Below are positions 1-14,700 of a stretch of 64,000 bases of DNA, one piece after another. Origin of the DNA: Cinnamomum chago (taxonomy: Eukaryota; Streptophyta; Magnoliopsida; Laurales; Lauraceae); contig CP142451.1 in assembly GCA_038049695.1 (NCBI GenBank), positions 11,530,001-11,594,000 of the forward strand, given 5' to 3'. The first letter of the stretch is position 1. Each line of letters opens with the position of its first letter. The notes beneath the pieces are model-generated. The model had not been told where the DNA came from. It was given only the letters and a program-made list of their open reading frames with translations, and ran no database searches. Position numbers and translations under genes: made by a program.

Positions 1-353
1 AAGGCGCTTGATACACAACAAAATCAGGTACGTAAAAGAAATAGACTTGAGATTCTCAAAATCTTTTCAGGTGACCCTTTTGGGAGAGAATAAAAAACGC
101 TAATCAAAATTGAGAAACTTTGTGAGTACACACTCAACAAAGTTATGAGTCACCATCACTCATGTCCAGGTCAGAGATTCAAGTTTCTAAATGCTGTCTG
201 TTGTCTATACAAAACCACTCAACTCACTAGTAAGATACAGGTGAAACTCTGGAAAAATGATGGGGGAGAGAATATCATGGATGAAAACTTTCAATATTCA
301 CCTCTGTACCAACTAAGTTTGGTTGGGTCTTCCCAACATAAGAATATAATTTC
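1..353. other. 3' flank of TYW1, no gene seen
   Basis: This stretch lies just downstream of the TYW1 stop codon on the minus strand and probably contains its 3' UTR and polyadenylation region. No open frame here shows a recognisable domain. Confidence 0.5.
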
Positions 354-3300
354 CTAGTTGCCAAGAGCATTTGCTCCATGGCGTCGCTCCTTTCGATAGC
401 GAGACTCATTAGGATCAAAGCCACCTTCCTCCGCACCATAGATGGCCCAGGATGGTGTGGCTGCCATGTAATCCTCGCTGCTAAATGGCTGCCCAGATGC
501 CACCTGCATTCTCAACAGAGTTAAATTGGATCGTGGAAAACATGAATTCAATTAGTGGACAAATCTTCAAAGAACTGAGTAGAGTTACCAGGTCATGGAA
601 TTTTTCATAGTCTATCCATGTGAACCACTGGCCATTGACTTTGAACTTGTCAACTCTTGCCAAGAGCACACAACAAGAGTGGGCATGCTCACATGCAATT
701 TCGTATTCCCCATTGCATTTGAGAGCCATTGCCTCTGAAAAAGCTTTGACATCAGAATGCCAGGGGACATTCTCCATTGTCAGCTTTGAAGTGGCAGATC
801 TGCATCATGATAAGCTAGATAAAGTGAGCTACAAAATGCATTGCTAGCTGCAAACATTATATGTTCTTTTTTTTCTAATTCTTTTTAAACAATAGATGTA
901 AACATATCAAGGACCAAAAATGGACAATGAAACAATAAACAACTTACGAGCCACAGTATGTAACACCCTTGATCTCAATAAAATCCGGTTTTCCAATTCT
1001 GAGCAAGTTGGTGTATGAATCAATATCCTCCGCATTCCACCCTTTCACCAGAGTAAGCCGATAAACAGTCCGCTGTTGTTTCTCATGGAGAGACGTCAGC
1101 GAATCCTATTAATTTGTTTTGCAACATGAGCCAGTAATTAGCCTTGAGATTGACAACTCAGATAATTGAAATCAGTTGACCAAAGTGCCAGAGAAAAGTG
1201 CACTTCAGAGAAATTACAAGTTCATGATACACCTTTTACTAACAAATACCCCACCATTGCTGTCAATTTTTTTGGAAGACAAACTTTAGTCATAAAGAGA
1301 CTTCACATGAACCACATAGAATGGAAGGAACTTCACTCACTTGGACAGAACAATGGAAGACCTTGATATTTCTTAGCACAAGATCCTCAAAACTAAACAA
1401 ATGCAGTATCGGACATGAATATTATTTTTGTATATTTTTTTCCTTCTCTCTCTTAAGAGAAGGGCAGGTGTGTTTGCTTCTTCAGATGTAGAGAAGAGTG
1501 TTAGACATGCCATTTTTCCCCTTCTAGATAAAGAATGAAGAAATTATTCATAATACTGGATGACGACTAAGAAGGTAAAGCACAACAGTCCACTAAGGTG
1601 ATGAAATGCAGCCCGATTAAAATAAATAATAGTGTCTTCTACCAAAGAACAACTCCTCCCTTGATACCCTCAAGGTACATTTTCTGAGTTTGACCCTCTA
1701 GGAGTCTGTTGGAACAAACCATCACTCTCTATGCAAAACTTAATTTCATTTAGAACATAATAAAAAAACTCCATCGCTCATTGAAACTTCCACCTGTCCA
1801 GGATGACCATTTTACGATGACAGGACTCTGAAATTAAATTTGAATCTCCATTCTGCTCCTCCAGCAGTTGCAAGTGCCATAAAATAAGATTCCATAGAGT
1901 GCGATAAACGGATGTTTCTTTTTTGAATTTCCATGAGGCTGCTGCTCATGTTAAAAGTGAAACAAATCCATTCGTGTACAGGGACTGACCATATTGTTAT
2001 ATCAAATTCCAATCATGGTATCCTTCCAGTAACGGAGAAAAACCTTTTAAATATTACCTGCCGACCTTTTTCTTAAAGGCATCTCAAAACCTTAATAGTT
2101 GCAACCCGAAGCTCATTTCTATTCTAGGAATACTAGTAGATCTGGTAAGTCTTCCGACAGCAGAAGCTATATCAAGACTAATACATTTCATTAGGAGCAG
2201 TAAACTCCCTATCAACATTGAGTATTCTATCTAAGAAACCCCTTCTTTTTCTGAATGGTATTCTATCTAAGAAACTCATCCCTTGTTTCTTTAATAATAT
2301 ATAAAGAGGAGCGGAGTTTTGGATAAAGGCATGCACAAGAATAACCAAATGGCTATAGACACATTAGCTATCACATGATGCATAATGCACATCTAATATA
2401 GTAACTGTAGTGCCCAAAAAAAGTATAGAAAGAGAGTGCTTACAATGAAGCGTTCCCAAAAATCTGCAAAGAGTGGTCTATCAATTGCCTTCAGGCTATC
2501 CTTTGATGCAGCATCTACACTCACATACAGCTGTAATTATCTGAAAGAAGTTAATGCCTCTATAATATAAAACTCAAACAGAAGGAATTTCTAAATCACA
2601 CTTCTGGACAGATTTTTCTTATTTCTACAAAGAACATACAAAACATACTAACCTGCGTGATAGGTCTCAACATCCTAATCCTTTCAGGGAATTGGGCATT
2701 GGTAACAAGAAAGGTTGAAATTCGCCTCCTGTGCAGTTCATCAACAAGTGTATTTATCTCTGGATACATGATGGGCTCACCAACAAGTGACAAGGCGCAA
2801 TGCCTGGGAGCAAGACCTTCAGATAAACGCTTGGGCTTAACTCCTGCAGAGGACAAAAAGCTTCTTATAAAAACAACTCAAAATAATAATAATAAAAAGA
2901 TCAGAAAGGACTGCAAGTAGTGATGATTCATTAATTTTGAAAAGTACAATAGGTGAAAAGTAAAACTTCATAAAATCTTTATATGAAATCTGACGTATCA
3001 TGTTATGGATAGGACATCTGTATCCATGTCCAGGAGATCAGAAAGTAAAAAGTCCTATCCTCAACCGTATCTGGGCATCACAGGTCAGTATTTGTACATG
3101 TAATTTGACAAATTTCTTAGGAGATGCATCATCATGGGCAGATAAACACATTTGCAGTGCCCCAGAACCATTGAACCCACCTGGGACTCCTTTCATTTGT
3201 TTTATCATTTTTGTGTGCTGGTCTATGGCAGCATTCACGATCTCCAATGGATCGTCCATCTTCCACTGCCAACTCTTTCCTACAGGATTTGTATGATGCC

Positions 3301-6300
3301 TCCAACAGAAGACACACTTATTGGCGCATGCCAAACTAGGGGTTGCTTCCATGCACCTGTTCCATAGAGAGATTAGACAGGATCACAAACTAGCATGGAA
3401 ATAATAATTTGAAAATAAATGAATAAAATGAAACGAAACAAATGCCAAGGCCGCAGAAGTAGGGCTATTAACAGGTGGTCATTCCCTTCAGGTAGTGGTA
3501 CACATCTGCCACAGGTCCCAATAAAAAAATGTGCCACTACCTGTGGGTGTTAAATGCACAGTACCCGATTCCCATTATACTAAACAGGCAGGTCCAGTTG
3601 TATTGGTTGGTACAATGTGAGAGGCAACTTGAAAGTACTGCTCAATGGGCTATCCAAGGAGGTCACTGGTACAGCTCAGTGGGGTTGCACACGTGTTACA
3701 GTGTGTTGATGGGACGATGTTTGTATGTACTGGTAAGGCAAAGTAATTAGGGTGGGGTGAAATAAAAATAGGTGCTCACCTGATTGATCTGCCATTAAAT
3801 TGAACCACAAACAAATATTGCACTCAGAAAAAAATGAGGACATAAATTCCGGAGTTGGGATCATATGATCCTCACCTAATCCACATCAAACCTTTACCAT
3901 CCCTCCCTAATCCTATGATTGGCATGCATCCACATGGGTCCCACAAGGAGTGTGAGAGACCCATTATCAACCCACGGATGGGGATTGGCAAAAAAGTTAA
4001 TATGGTGGATGTAATGTGCTATAAAAGTGGCCCAAAGTTTAACAGCACACAAGTGTATTATTTTTGTGATTCCAATCCAACATAGGTATTGGTTAAATTA
4101 GTGTCCAATTCAAGTAAATGCCAATCAATACACAGCAGTGTAGCAATTGCAACTAGGTTGGATTGATCAATAGGTGGGCCTCATATATAGGAGATATAGT
4201 AGAAAACTGTACAACCTTATTGCAAAACAAAGATGCCCCATTTAGATTATTGGATTTGGACCCAAAAAAAAAAAAAACCCTTCATAAACCATAAAGCAGA
4301 ATCGATAGACTAAAGAACACATACTTTGTTTTTATCAATGAACTAACAAACAGAGAATACACATTGGTGAGATGTAAAAACAATCAATAATAACTCATAA
4401 TATTTAAATCATTGGCAAAAGATGAAGCAAAAGGCAACTGATGAGATAAAAACAATCACCTATGACTCTCTATACCATAAAATGAGTGCTTGTAGCAACC
4501 CCCACGCCCTCGAAGTTGTGACTTGGTCCATCTACAAAGTTTAACACCACTATGTGAACCGATAATTTTATATCCCTGCACATACAAAATCACCCAAAGT
4601 GGAGAATTAACTGTTGGCCCTGGCCCTTTTTATCAGATAGAATTTTGAGGGGAACTTGAAACTTTGAATCAAACAAGAATACAGTTTAAAACAATAACAA
4701 ATGAACAGCCTCCTATAATAATCATTAACAAATAATATAAATAAGTGTTGTACTTCTTTAACAAAAAAATGTTGTATTTGTCACCTTTGATATGTGGATA
4801 CTTGGTACCTGCCAGCGTATCCAAGTTGGACTAACAACAGTTGTATCAATACTTGATACTTCTAGGGTACAAGTTTTGCATATCCTACCTATCAAGTCCA
4901 TTTTATTCATATAGTTCTCTTACTAACAATCTCATTAATTCAGAAATGTTCAAAATAAAAAATTAGGATGAGTCATCTCCCCGATCCCCACGTCTATATC
5001 CATATCCACATCCATGTCCTAAATTTTCAAGAACGGAGTCATCTCCCTGATCCCCATATCCATATCCATATCCATATCCATATCTGGGCATCATAGCTTG
5101 TTGCAAATCTCAAACCCTCTGGAACCTAAATGCATGAGTTGACTAGTATAAAAAATAATAGAAACCATGCTCGACATTGAATATAAAAACTGAGTAAGTC
5201 ATTTTACTGAATGCATTAAAACTTAGTTTTAAATATTGCTCTAGACCAATGCTTATCAGAATGGGCCTCACTGTACCAACATTTCAATATGCATTAATAG
5301 ACTGAAAAAATCACAGAACACTGAGACATGCACAAGCATGAACACATTACACATGGATACATACACAAATATAGGCCTATGTTCACCCACAAACTGGTAT
5401 GCACATAGTTACATGCAAACCTCTTGCTTGGCCAACTTGGATGCATTCCAATCATTCGGGTAGGGGGCTGGCAAACTTGGACGCATTCCAATCATTCCGG
5501 TAGGGGCCCGTGAAGGTCTCTCCATGTCTTTCAGATGTTCCAGAAATTCAGCCTCATCAGATTATTGTAGGTATGGATTTTATAGCCATGAAGATTAATG
5601 GAAAAAAGGAGTGTTTCAATCCAGTGGTGTAACAATCAGATCAGTATCATTTTAAGGTAATAGTTAATTCAGGGGGAGAGTGGGACTGATCAGAGGTGGG
5701 CCCACAAGGACACACATATTGTTGTATGTTTTCCCATCTACATTTCCCTGTTTTACTGTTTAAAGGAACAGAATAACTCACCTTTGAAATTTGTAGAAAA
5801 CAAACCAAACATGAGCATTTTAGATTGCAGTTTGCACTCAACCAAAATATTGGTATACCAACCAAACTATTTTTTATTTTTTATTTTTTTGATCAGTCAA
5901 CCAAACATATTAATAACAATAAATAAAATATCAGTGACAATTTTTTATTCTTTGATATATATATATATATATAATAAACTGGCAGATTTAGATTTTTAAA
6001 TGTAAATAAAAATTGCATTTTCCATTCCATTTAGAATCCTGACAGAAAAATGATTACAATCATAACTTTCCCTATCCAAACAGGGCCCAAAATAAATTTG
6101 CCTTTGTTCTTAGTCTTCTCAACTCCAGTAGAGTCCATCAACTTAAGTTCCAAATATCATTTTCATACTAAAAATGATTATGATTACAAATGTATGCTGT
6201 TCTGAAATATAGAAGAGCAAAAAATGTAATTGCAAGGGAAGAATGACTTGATAAGATTGTCAGTATATTCTACTACGAATGCCAAATTTCCTGAATCTAT

Positions 6301-7263
6301 TCTAAAAACCATACCAGCAAAGAAGTACCCCAGATGTACAACAGAAAGACTCACCTGCTTCTCTAAGTTAGTTCTAATAATTGGAGTAACCATTTCCTTC
6401 ACACCCTTCTCCTCTCCATTCATGGAAGCCAATGGCTTCACCGCAGACTTCGAATTCAATCCCTTATTAGCAGAATTCCTTGAAGGACCTTTCCCAGCAA
6501 TATCTTCCAAATCAACAACACCTGATTCCTCATCCGCATCGCTTTCATCGTATTCTGATCCACCGAAGCTCTCACTCTCACTCTCACTCTCACCACCATT
6601 CTCCAAGACAGAACCAGGAGAATTCCACTCTTTTCCTTCCAACGCAGCCAACAACCTTCCACTCCACAGATCAAAAACCCCATCCAAATCCCCTCCATCC
6701 ACATCCCCTTCAAAAAGGGGTAAGATCTCTCTCGCGCCAAGCGCTCTCATCCGCCGGGAAAACTCCTTCGCAAATGCATTGAAGCTCGCACCATACGACC
6801 CGCTTCCGACGCCAAACACGGCGAAACTGCAGCCGGAGAGGATCAGAGATCCGACTCTGAAGTCGTCGGCGCTCTCGGCGAGCCACCTGGCGAGGAATCC
6901 GGCATTGGGAGGCGGGTTTCCGTCCTCCCAGGTGGATGCGACGAGGATGATTAGGGTTTCGTTGGGGAGATCTTCGGGCTCGTAGTCGTTGGGGTCGAGG
7001 AGATCGAAGGGGAGATTGTGGGAGGAGAGGAGGCCGGAGAGGCGAAGGGCTAGGGCTTTGGAGGTGCCGGTTTGGGAAGCAAAGAAGAGCTTGGGTTTGG
7101 GTTTAGGGTTTTGAGTGGTTTGGTTTCTAGGGTTTTGGGAGGAAGAGAGGAGCTTCAGGTGGCGGAGACGGCGGGATTTCCAGAAGCAGAAGGCGGTGGC
7201 GGAGAGGAGAGCGAGGAGGGCGAACCGGGCGGGGAGGAGGGAGGAAGAGGGCTTTTCGGTCAT
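354..7263 (-). CDS. TYW1: TYW1, tRNA-Phe 4-demethylwyosine synthase
   Basis: The family makes the tricyclic core of wybutosine at G37 of tRNA-Phe, condensing N1-methylguanosine with pyruvate by radical SAM chemistry. I rebuilt eight exons on the minus strand: 7263-6355, 4575-4460, 3356-3181, 2843-2653, 2530-2444, 1105-948, 799-589, 503-354. All borders are GT/AG, phases agree, and the sum is 665 codons plus stop. Residues about 10-27 are a hydrophobic anchor. From about residue 59 there is a flavodoxin domain with the FMN loop SQTGTS, followed by an acidic linker (about 225-260). The radical SAM cluster motif is C352-x3-C356-x2-C359 inside ACANKCVFCWRHHTNPVGK. The later segments ALSLVGEPIMYPEI, GKPDFIEIKGVTYCGS and the wyosine-base-formation region TMENVPWH are all present. 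The frame is open upstream to 7443, but the ATG at 7263, directly before the anchor, is preferred. It looks complete and functional. Confidence 0.95.
5040..5100. repeat. Degenerate CATATC hexamer array ending TCTGGGCATCATAG
   Basis: Within TYW1 intron 1 the hexamer CATATC (or CATATCC) is repeated several times and ends in a conserved TATCTGGGCATCATAG tail. Related sequences occur at 3015-3080 and, far away, at 54000-54072 and 54690-54731. This is a dispersed repeat family of this genome, probably the end of a mobile element. Its full borders were not resolved. Confidence 0.55.
5431..5510. repeat. Tandem duplication, two 40-bp units
   Basis: In TYW1 intron 1, the unit at 5431-5470 and the unit at 5471-5510 differ at only a few positions; both contain CATTCCAATCATTC. 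It is a simple local duplication without coding potential. Confidence 0.8.
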
Positions 7264-8788
7264 TTCAAGAGATTGGTGGGTTTTCGATCGATCTATCAAT
7301 CCCGCAACTTCATGCGGTGAAGAAGACAGAAGCGAAAATTTGACTGTATTTGATTGAAACGGGCCGGAAATGGGTCGAGTCCGAAATGGGTATAATGTAG
7401 ATGTAGGGCCCACCTTCGGCCCCACTTGGAGACGGAGGCTCAATCATCACCGGCCCCACTTGATCTACGGCCAATAAGTTTTCACCGTCTAAAATAAGTG
7501 TACACTCGATCTAATTGTCCAATTATTGAGATGGGTGTAAAAATCCCAAAACATCTTAAGGGGTTTTGGGTTTTATGGTCCACTCGGATGAATCAAAATA
7601 TGAGCTCCACCATGTGTTCCCGAGTGAAAGATTCCATTGGACCGGACCAATTCAAGCCCAAGTATGCTATAATTTGTTTTTTGGTAAATAAAGTGCGTTA
7701 AATTGTTTATTACGTATTCCACTTTTTTTTTATGAAATAATGTCATCGGGCATCACTATGTTGGAATGGCAGTCGAACTATATAAATTATGTTGCCCAAT
7801 TCTGATATATTATGATACAAATAATCAGATAAGTTGCATTTCTTTAAATATATCCTTACCGTTAAGGATTTGGCTGAAAAATGCTTTTCGAATGCCCCTC
7901 GTTGGGCCCGCATGGGTACATGATGCTAAGAGAGGTTTGGACATGGAAAGGTGAATATGAGATATTAATCCAGCTAAATGATCCTAACTCAATTTTTAAG
8001 TCCTTCAAGTTTAATGACTATATATCACACAACTCTTTCTCGCGACAAAATCCATTTAGGGAAGTAGCGCGTGTGATAGGATTGGATTGAATAAAGGTGT
8101 TGAGCATTGCCTCCCAAGAAATGAAATTGGAAATGGGGGGCTTTCCACAAAGGGATTTTTTTTATATATATAATTTCACTTATTGAAGTAGTAGATCCAT
8201 CATTTCATTCAAAAAGGCCAAGAACAAGTAAATTGATCCTATCTCTTTCCACTATTGCCTCAGCCAGAAATTGGTGGGAAAACACAAGTAAATTAAGTTG
8301 GAATAACTCATGATCCATAAGCAAAGGTTCATTATTCTTTTTCGGCGATTACATCATCACAAAATCAGTTAGAGGCAAGAACAACCAATACACAAGCTTC
8401 ACCAGCTCATCATTGGACAATGCTTTAACCATCTTGTAATTCTAATGGTTGGCTCAACAACTATCATTCAAGAAGAGGTACTGTCTGACATAGTCCGATG
8501 ATTTGTAACTTATCATTACAAATATAATCAATACATAGAAGTATGTTCATGCGTACACAGTTAACATCGCCATAAGCACGTGGCATCTTGTTGCTCTTGC
8601 TTGCAGTACAACCAATAATGGACTCACTGCTCTAAATTTCTTTCGATCTACAATGAAACCCCATTTGCATATGGCAGATTGGCTACATAATCTTTGCTTA
8701 ATGACTTGTGCATGTCTAAACCTACAGCTGAAGTATTTCAGTGATTCACACAAATGCAGTTAGAGCCGAACATACAAATCAGGTCTCT
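7264..8788. other. Intergenic: TYW1 promoter and 3' flank of the DUF21 gene
   Basis: About 1.5 kb lies between the TYW1 start and the stop codon of the next minus-strand gene. It must hold the TYW1 promoter and the DUF21 3' UTR. The small open frames here have no recognisable domains and AT-rich, non-coding-like composition. No clear TATA box was identified. Confidence 0.5.
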
Positions 8789-11700
8789 TTAGTCAACTCC
8801 ATCAGAATCTTGAAAGCGTGTTGTAGGTGAGCATGTTACTGAAGTGCCAGTAGAGACAGAAAGCGCTGGTGTCGGTCCAGGAGCTGCTAGATAAGGGGAG
8901 GAAGGAGAATGTTGAGAAAGATTGTACGGCATGGACAAAGGCGATGCTGGTGTTGGCGTGCCTGCAATTGATGATAATGTAGAAGGCTGAGGTGACCTTG
9001 AGTTCGGAGCATGTTTAGGAGATGCTTGCATGTTGACCTTTATCCTGTGTTTCAAAAGTTCCACAAGATATCAATAACACAGATATTTAAGCAATCAAAT
9101 TAACATATTCAAAATCCAAATCAAGTTTTAGGCACTACCAGCTTTCCCTAAAAGTTTAAAGGCCGATTACCCCATTAAGCCAACAAAGAACTCAATAAAT
9201 TTCTTTCAAGTGCCATAAGACTTGAAAGAAGGAAAAGAAAATGAGGTCCATTGTAGCATAAGCAATGTAGACTTATTTGACACATATCCAACTGTTACCC
9301 ACCTTTGGATTGAAATCCTCAAAAACTGACTCTTTCTAAAACCATTAAACTTGAGGGACATGGATGAAGGGGTTTGGATGATGAATTGGGGTTGATATTT
9401 GCAGACCACTAGGTCTAATTGAGATCCTTCCATCCCCAATCACCCCATGATTAGCATTGTGTGTGTTACTGCTTTACTTATCATATCACCTATTACCCAT
9501 TACGATCTGTTCCACAATATTTCCTATCACTTTTGACTGATTATTTGGAATGCAAACACTAATAATTTCCTGTTTTGGTTAGAAAGTTTCAAAATTTTAT
9601 ATATGTGGTGTGTGTGTCAGTGTGTGTATTAAAATGATGGATAAACCTCCATTTACTACATATTCATGGTTTCAGACCTCATCCATAGTGGTCTTGTTAT
9701 GGCAAATTGCTCTCAAACCCTGAACTAAGTTTACTTCGTCACCATTAATTTTGAGGTTCTATCACATCTAATTTAATGTAAAAACCATTAAGAATGAAGA
9801 CATTAGATTTTTTTTTTCAAGGAAAGGACAAACAGACCAAAATGTACGTTTGGACTGATGTTAGCCACCAAGTAATGGTTGTGGCGCTGGCCAATATGAA
9901 GTCCATAATTGAGTTTCAAAACCTGGATATTCTGGTCCAATATTGTTGACCTTTATTCCTAAAAATAAAAAAAATTGTTAAGAAAATTATTAAATTTAAA
10001 ATCTTCATATTAATGGTTTCAAAGCGCTTAGATGTAAAAAAATAAAATAAAATTTTAATTTAATGTAATGACAGAGAAATTATTTTAGGGCTTCCAATTG
10101 ATGCCATAAACATTGCAGCAGTCATAGCCAAAACTGGTAAGCAACAGCAGAAGCAGTTAGGCATCAGCCAAGTTTCAAAATGACGATACATATAAAGAGT
10201 TGGCTTTTTTGGAATAAAACATATATAGTCGATAACATTAAAATGGGAAGTAAGATACATTCTCATAATATCAGTACTTCTCTTCAAGTAACCTCACAAA
10301 ACTATCATGATGCAATGGCAGTGCGACAACTATACGTATTCCAAACACAGGGATACTTGAGAAGGGTTCATAAATTTTAAACTCACCGGTTGTGGATATT
10401 TATGTATTCATCAGTCTCATCCAATATTTCCTCCTGTATGGTATGGACATGAATAAGATAAGATCAGAGAATAGAAAATTACTTTGCAGAATATAAGAGA
10501 TGAGTAGCTTTTCTTCATGTGGAAACAGATAAAGTAGGAGGAATAAAGTATGGAAGTTCACAAGTGTTTGAAAGCTCATTCAACCAGAAAGATTTAACTG
10601 AGTCATTCTCATTTAGGATAACTGTGCCATTAAGAGATCTCCAGAGAACATGCATGGGGGTTAAGTACTGTAATTTATCTCAGCAAAAAAAAAAAGTACT
10701 GAAATTTAAACATAAGAAAATAAAAATAAGTAACAAATATGATATTTGAGACTAAGGATTAGCAGATCTTCTAGATTGCCATAGATATGATGTCTCACAG
10801 TTTGGTAGTAACTATACAATTGAAAGAAAGATGCCAGAACCATCTAAAAAGTTTATTGCCAGAACCATCAAAAAGTTGGATTATACAAACTACGTAGGAT
10901 TATGTTTGTCTATATCTAGTTAGGGATTTACCAGCAATACGTACTAGGCCAACGGGTACACGTATTATTTTATTATGAGTGCCAATAAAAAGATTTAGTC
11001 ATAGGGTCAACCCCATGGATTCATGAATCATGAGCACTCATAAACTCTTCTTCCTCCTTTCTCTCTTTATATCTTCCAACTCTACCTTCAAATTGTAGTT
11101 GTTCATCATTAGAGAAAATCATGAGTGGAACCTACGTAACCAAGAACGTGCCATTTGAAAATTTGTTTTTTAGGACACTCCTATTGACTGCTGTGACAGT
11201 CAACATTTTTATTAGGAAAAAGCACTCTCATCATTCCTTGATTGTAGTATGATTTGTTGAGGTTTTCTATGGTGAATATTTCAAAATAGTCCTAAGTTTT
11301 GACCACATATATATATAAATAATATTAATATAAAGAAGGTTCAATGAATCAATTGTATCAAAAAGGACCTCATAAGTTTTTGGCGGCAACTTAAAAAATC
11401 CTCGCTGTAAGTGGCCCTAACGCCTTCATAAAACAAGCAAACATTGTCAAAACCTACCCATCTTGTTTAACCACATCCATCTTCCCCAACTGACTGATTT
11501 GTACATGAGCTTCATCAATCTTAACATCTCAACTTGTCTACATCTTCCAACCTATATTCAAGCTTCTTCATCTCCATCATTAGCAACAAGTTAGCCCTTA
11601 GGTCATATTTAGGCAGTCCTTATTCCCATCGCCTTCTCTTATTTTCTATTTTTCTTTCATAGATGACAAGGGGGTGAATACAATTTTTGAGTGGATTTGA

Positions 11701-14700
11701 TGAAAGTTTGGGAATTGCCTTGGGTGAAAACAATTTTACATAGGGTGTTAATTTTCTTAAGTTTTGGTATAGATTAGGGGCATTAGTAAGGGGATTTTGA
11801 TTGGAGATAATAATGAAGGTGGGACTTGGGCCCATTTATTGTGAAATGGGGCCAGATCCGGAACGTGGAAGAATTAAATTTGTGAAAGATTTCATACTTA
11901 AAGGGTTCCAATTTTCCTCTAGAAGTGGTGGTGAATGTAGTTGATCCAAGGTGGGAAATGGACCGGGATAGGATGGACAATGCTAATGAGTCCCCTTCGT
12001 TGGAGAATGTTTGGGGTTGACCAAGTGAAAAAAGAAACCCGCAAATATTGGGTCTTCAGCTTGAATACTTGTAGTGAGAGAAGGAGCATTTAAGTCACTT
12101 TGCATAGTTAGCTTGTACCATTCCTAACGGGGTTAGCATAAGTTAACAACAACAACCTATTTGAAGACACCTAAAAAATTTAGGGATGTTTTTATGTTAT
12201 CAATTTATTGAAACTTTTCTGGCATTAGACCAAAACCTAGGGACTCTTATGAAAATTTCCCACTTCCTATACTATTTATGCATTTGTCATGTAGCAGAAC
12301 ACATTCATATTTGTCAAGAAAACAATATTATTTATCTAAAGCAACAGATTTTATTGTGATAAAATGGCAGTCCAGTCCATGTTGTGTTACCAGTTTACTA
12401 GGATCACCATGTCCACAATAAAAAAAAATTATTTGTGAAGTAACACTGTCTAAACAACATATATATGAAATGCCTATAAAATTTAACAAAAGCTCATCAA
12501 AACACTGTTTCATTTCATTTTCCTATTGCAGCTACTAATTTCTTGTGTAATATTTCCAAAACCTGATATCTTGTGGACCCACCTGTAGAAGCTCTTCAAT
12601 TACATCCTCCATGGTAATCATGCCAATAACCACCTCATTGGATGGAAACTCTGGAATAGGAGAATGTTCAACATCTAGAATGCAATCTGATTCTGAACGT
12701 TTTTGTCGTTTCTTTAACGAAGGAGCAGCTGAAGAGCGGTTGCTTAGCTGTTGATCTGCATCTTCCTGTAACCCTGCAGAGTAAGAATGATTGAGCTTTG
12801 ATTTTGTTCCCGTGATTTGGTCGGAGATATTAATGCCCAGACTTTGATTGCCCGAAAGAACGACAGCAAAGAACAAAAACTACAATGAGTCCCAATTATG
12901 CAACCTTGAGGTATGGTGGTCTATCTAGAACTCATGACTATACATACCCCAATGAACATAAATAACTGAAAGGGAATAAAAAACCAAAATCATCCATTTT
13001 GTAACACTGAAGACCCATCCTGTATTATTTATTATATTAAGAGCCATTCAAAGTTCACATCAAGTTTTCACTATTTGATTTCACTATTTTTATTCGATGT
13101 ATAAATGAGGGAATCAAATATTATCGTCTTTTTCACACTCAAACAAGTTTGATCAGACCACTCAAAAGGAAACTAATTCTGAAAAGTATGATCATTTTCT
13201 TGATACCTTGTAGAACAAAGGATGGGAAGCATAAGATATTACCAACTCCTGGATTGAAAACCATAACCCCAAGCTTCAAACACAAGGTTTTAAAAATCAG
13301 ACCCAGGAGGCGAGTAGGCGACTCCGTCCCCTTTGAGTTCAGTCGACTCAACCAAGATACATGTGACTTAGAAAAGTTGCACCCAAGAACCTAAAAACTA
13401 GAATGTTGAAAAATAATGTCCTATATAGTATAGAATTTTAAGGCTCGTCATGTTTTACTTAGATGAATAAAATCCAAGTATAAATAGTGGTTGTCATTTG
13501 TTTTTCACTCAATTGAACGAATAGTGCGTCTGATCTTTGAATGCTTAGATCTTATACAAAATGTGGTTTAGTCTTCTAACATCAGTGTAAAAAATCCCTA
13601 AAAGGCTTCCAAAGCTTCTTCCAACAGAAAACTAGGGAGAAAAGATGTTTAAAGCCCTTTTTTTATTGGAATCGGTTAGAACATAGACTGGGGGTGACGA
13701 GTCCGAGTCGATTTGGACTTGGCCTATTCTTAAAACAATGTTCACCTAATTTCTATACAGTCCTCGGCATAACTAAACACACGCATAAACAGGTGCAGAA
13801 AATACCCACCTGAGAGTGAAAAAAAGGGGGGCAATGAATGAGTAATTGATGAACAAACTTCACAACTATAGGATACAAAGTAGACATATTAACAACAAAA
13901 CACTTTTTCATCTAAGAAATATAGTAATAATCTAATCTCGTCCTGCAACCCAACAGAAGACAAGGATTTGAGGAGGAACCCAAATCCACCATACGCATTC
14001 AATGGCAGATCTTAACCCATCAAATCGAAACAGCACTCACACAAGTAAATATTATGTAGACATGGATAGCAGTGCAACTGGATCTTTACTCGCATGAAAC
14101 AAAATGTTCTATTCATTGGACCAAAGAAAATTATATATATATAAAAAAAAAAATCATTCAGCAAAGAGTAATATCTAGTTCTTCAGATCCTTGCCTTGCT
14201 TTAAAGTTGTTTCAGGTTTGCCTCTCTGCTTAGTGTTCAACTTAGTTTCATGGTGCTTCACCTCTTTATTTTTCTTCAATGTATCTTTTCTCTCATTGGT
14301 ATCCCTGAAAACAACAGCTATGTGGCTATGACCCTTCTGAAATTCATTCAGGATGTCATACAGAGGAATGTTGTCTGAAACCCTGAAGAATGGACAGGAA
14401 ATCAAGAAATGAAATTCAGAAACTTGCTTAGAATGCAGAATTAATGATAGAAAACCAAACACCCACCCCCCCCCCCCCCCCCCCCCCTCTCTTAATGGAA
14501 ATGGTCAATATGATGGAGAGCCTGATTTGAGAAAAAAAAAACAATTTTCATGCCCCACATGTTTCCAGTCACTATTAACAGCAACACGTCTCTATTAATT
14601 GCTAAATATACAGAATTTTTACCATCTTGGAGCTCCCTAGAGTTTATTAAAAGAACTGACAATGTTCCTTTAAAACATATGATCCTTTAGACGAGAAAAC

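Noticed and set aside
6230..6985. Plus-strand 251-codon open frame
   Set aside because: It is the antisense shadow of TYW1 exon 1, whose minus-strand protein has clear flavodoxin motifs.
7264..7443. Sixty-codon N-terminal extension of TYW1
   Set aside because: The frame is open, but the extension has no conserved features, while the ATG at 7263 precedes the membrane anchor directly.
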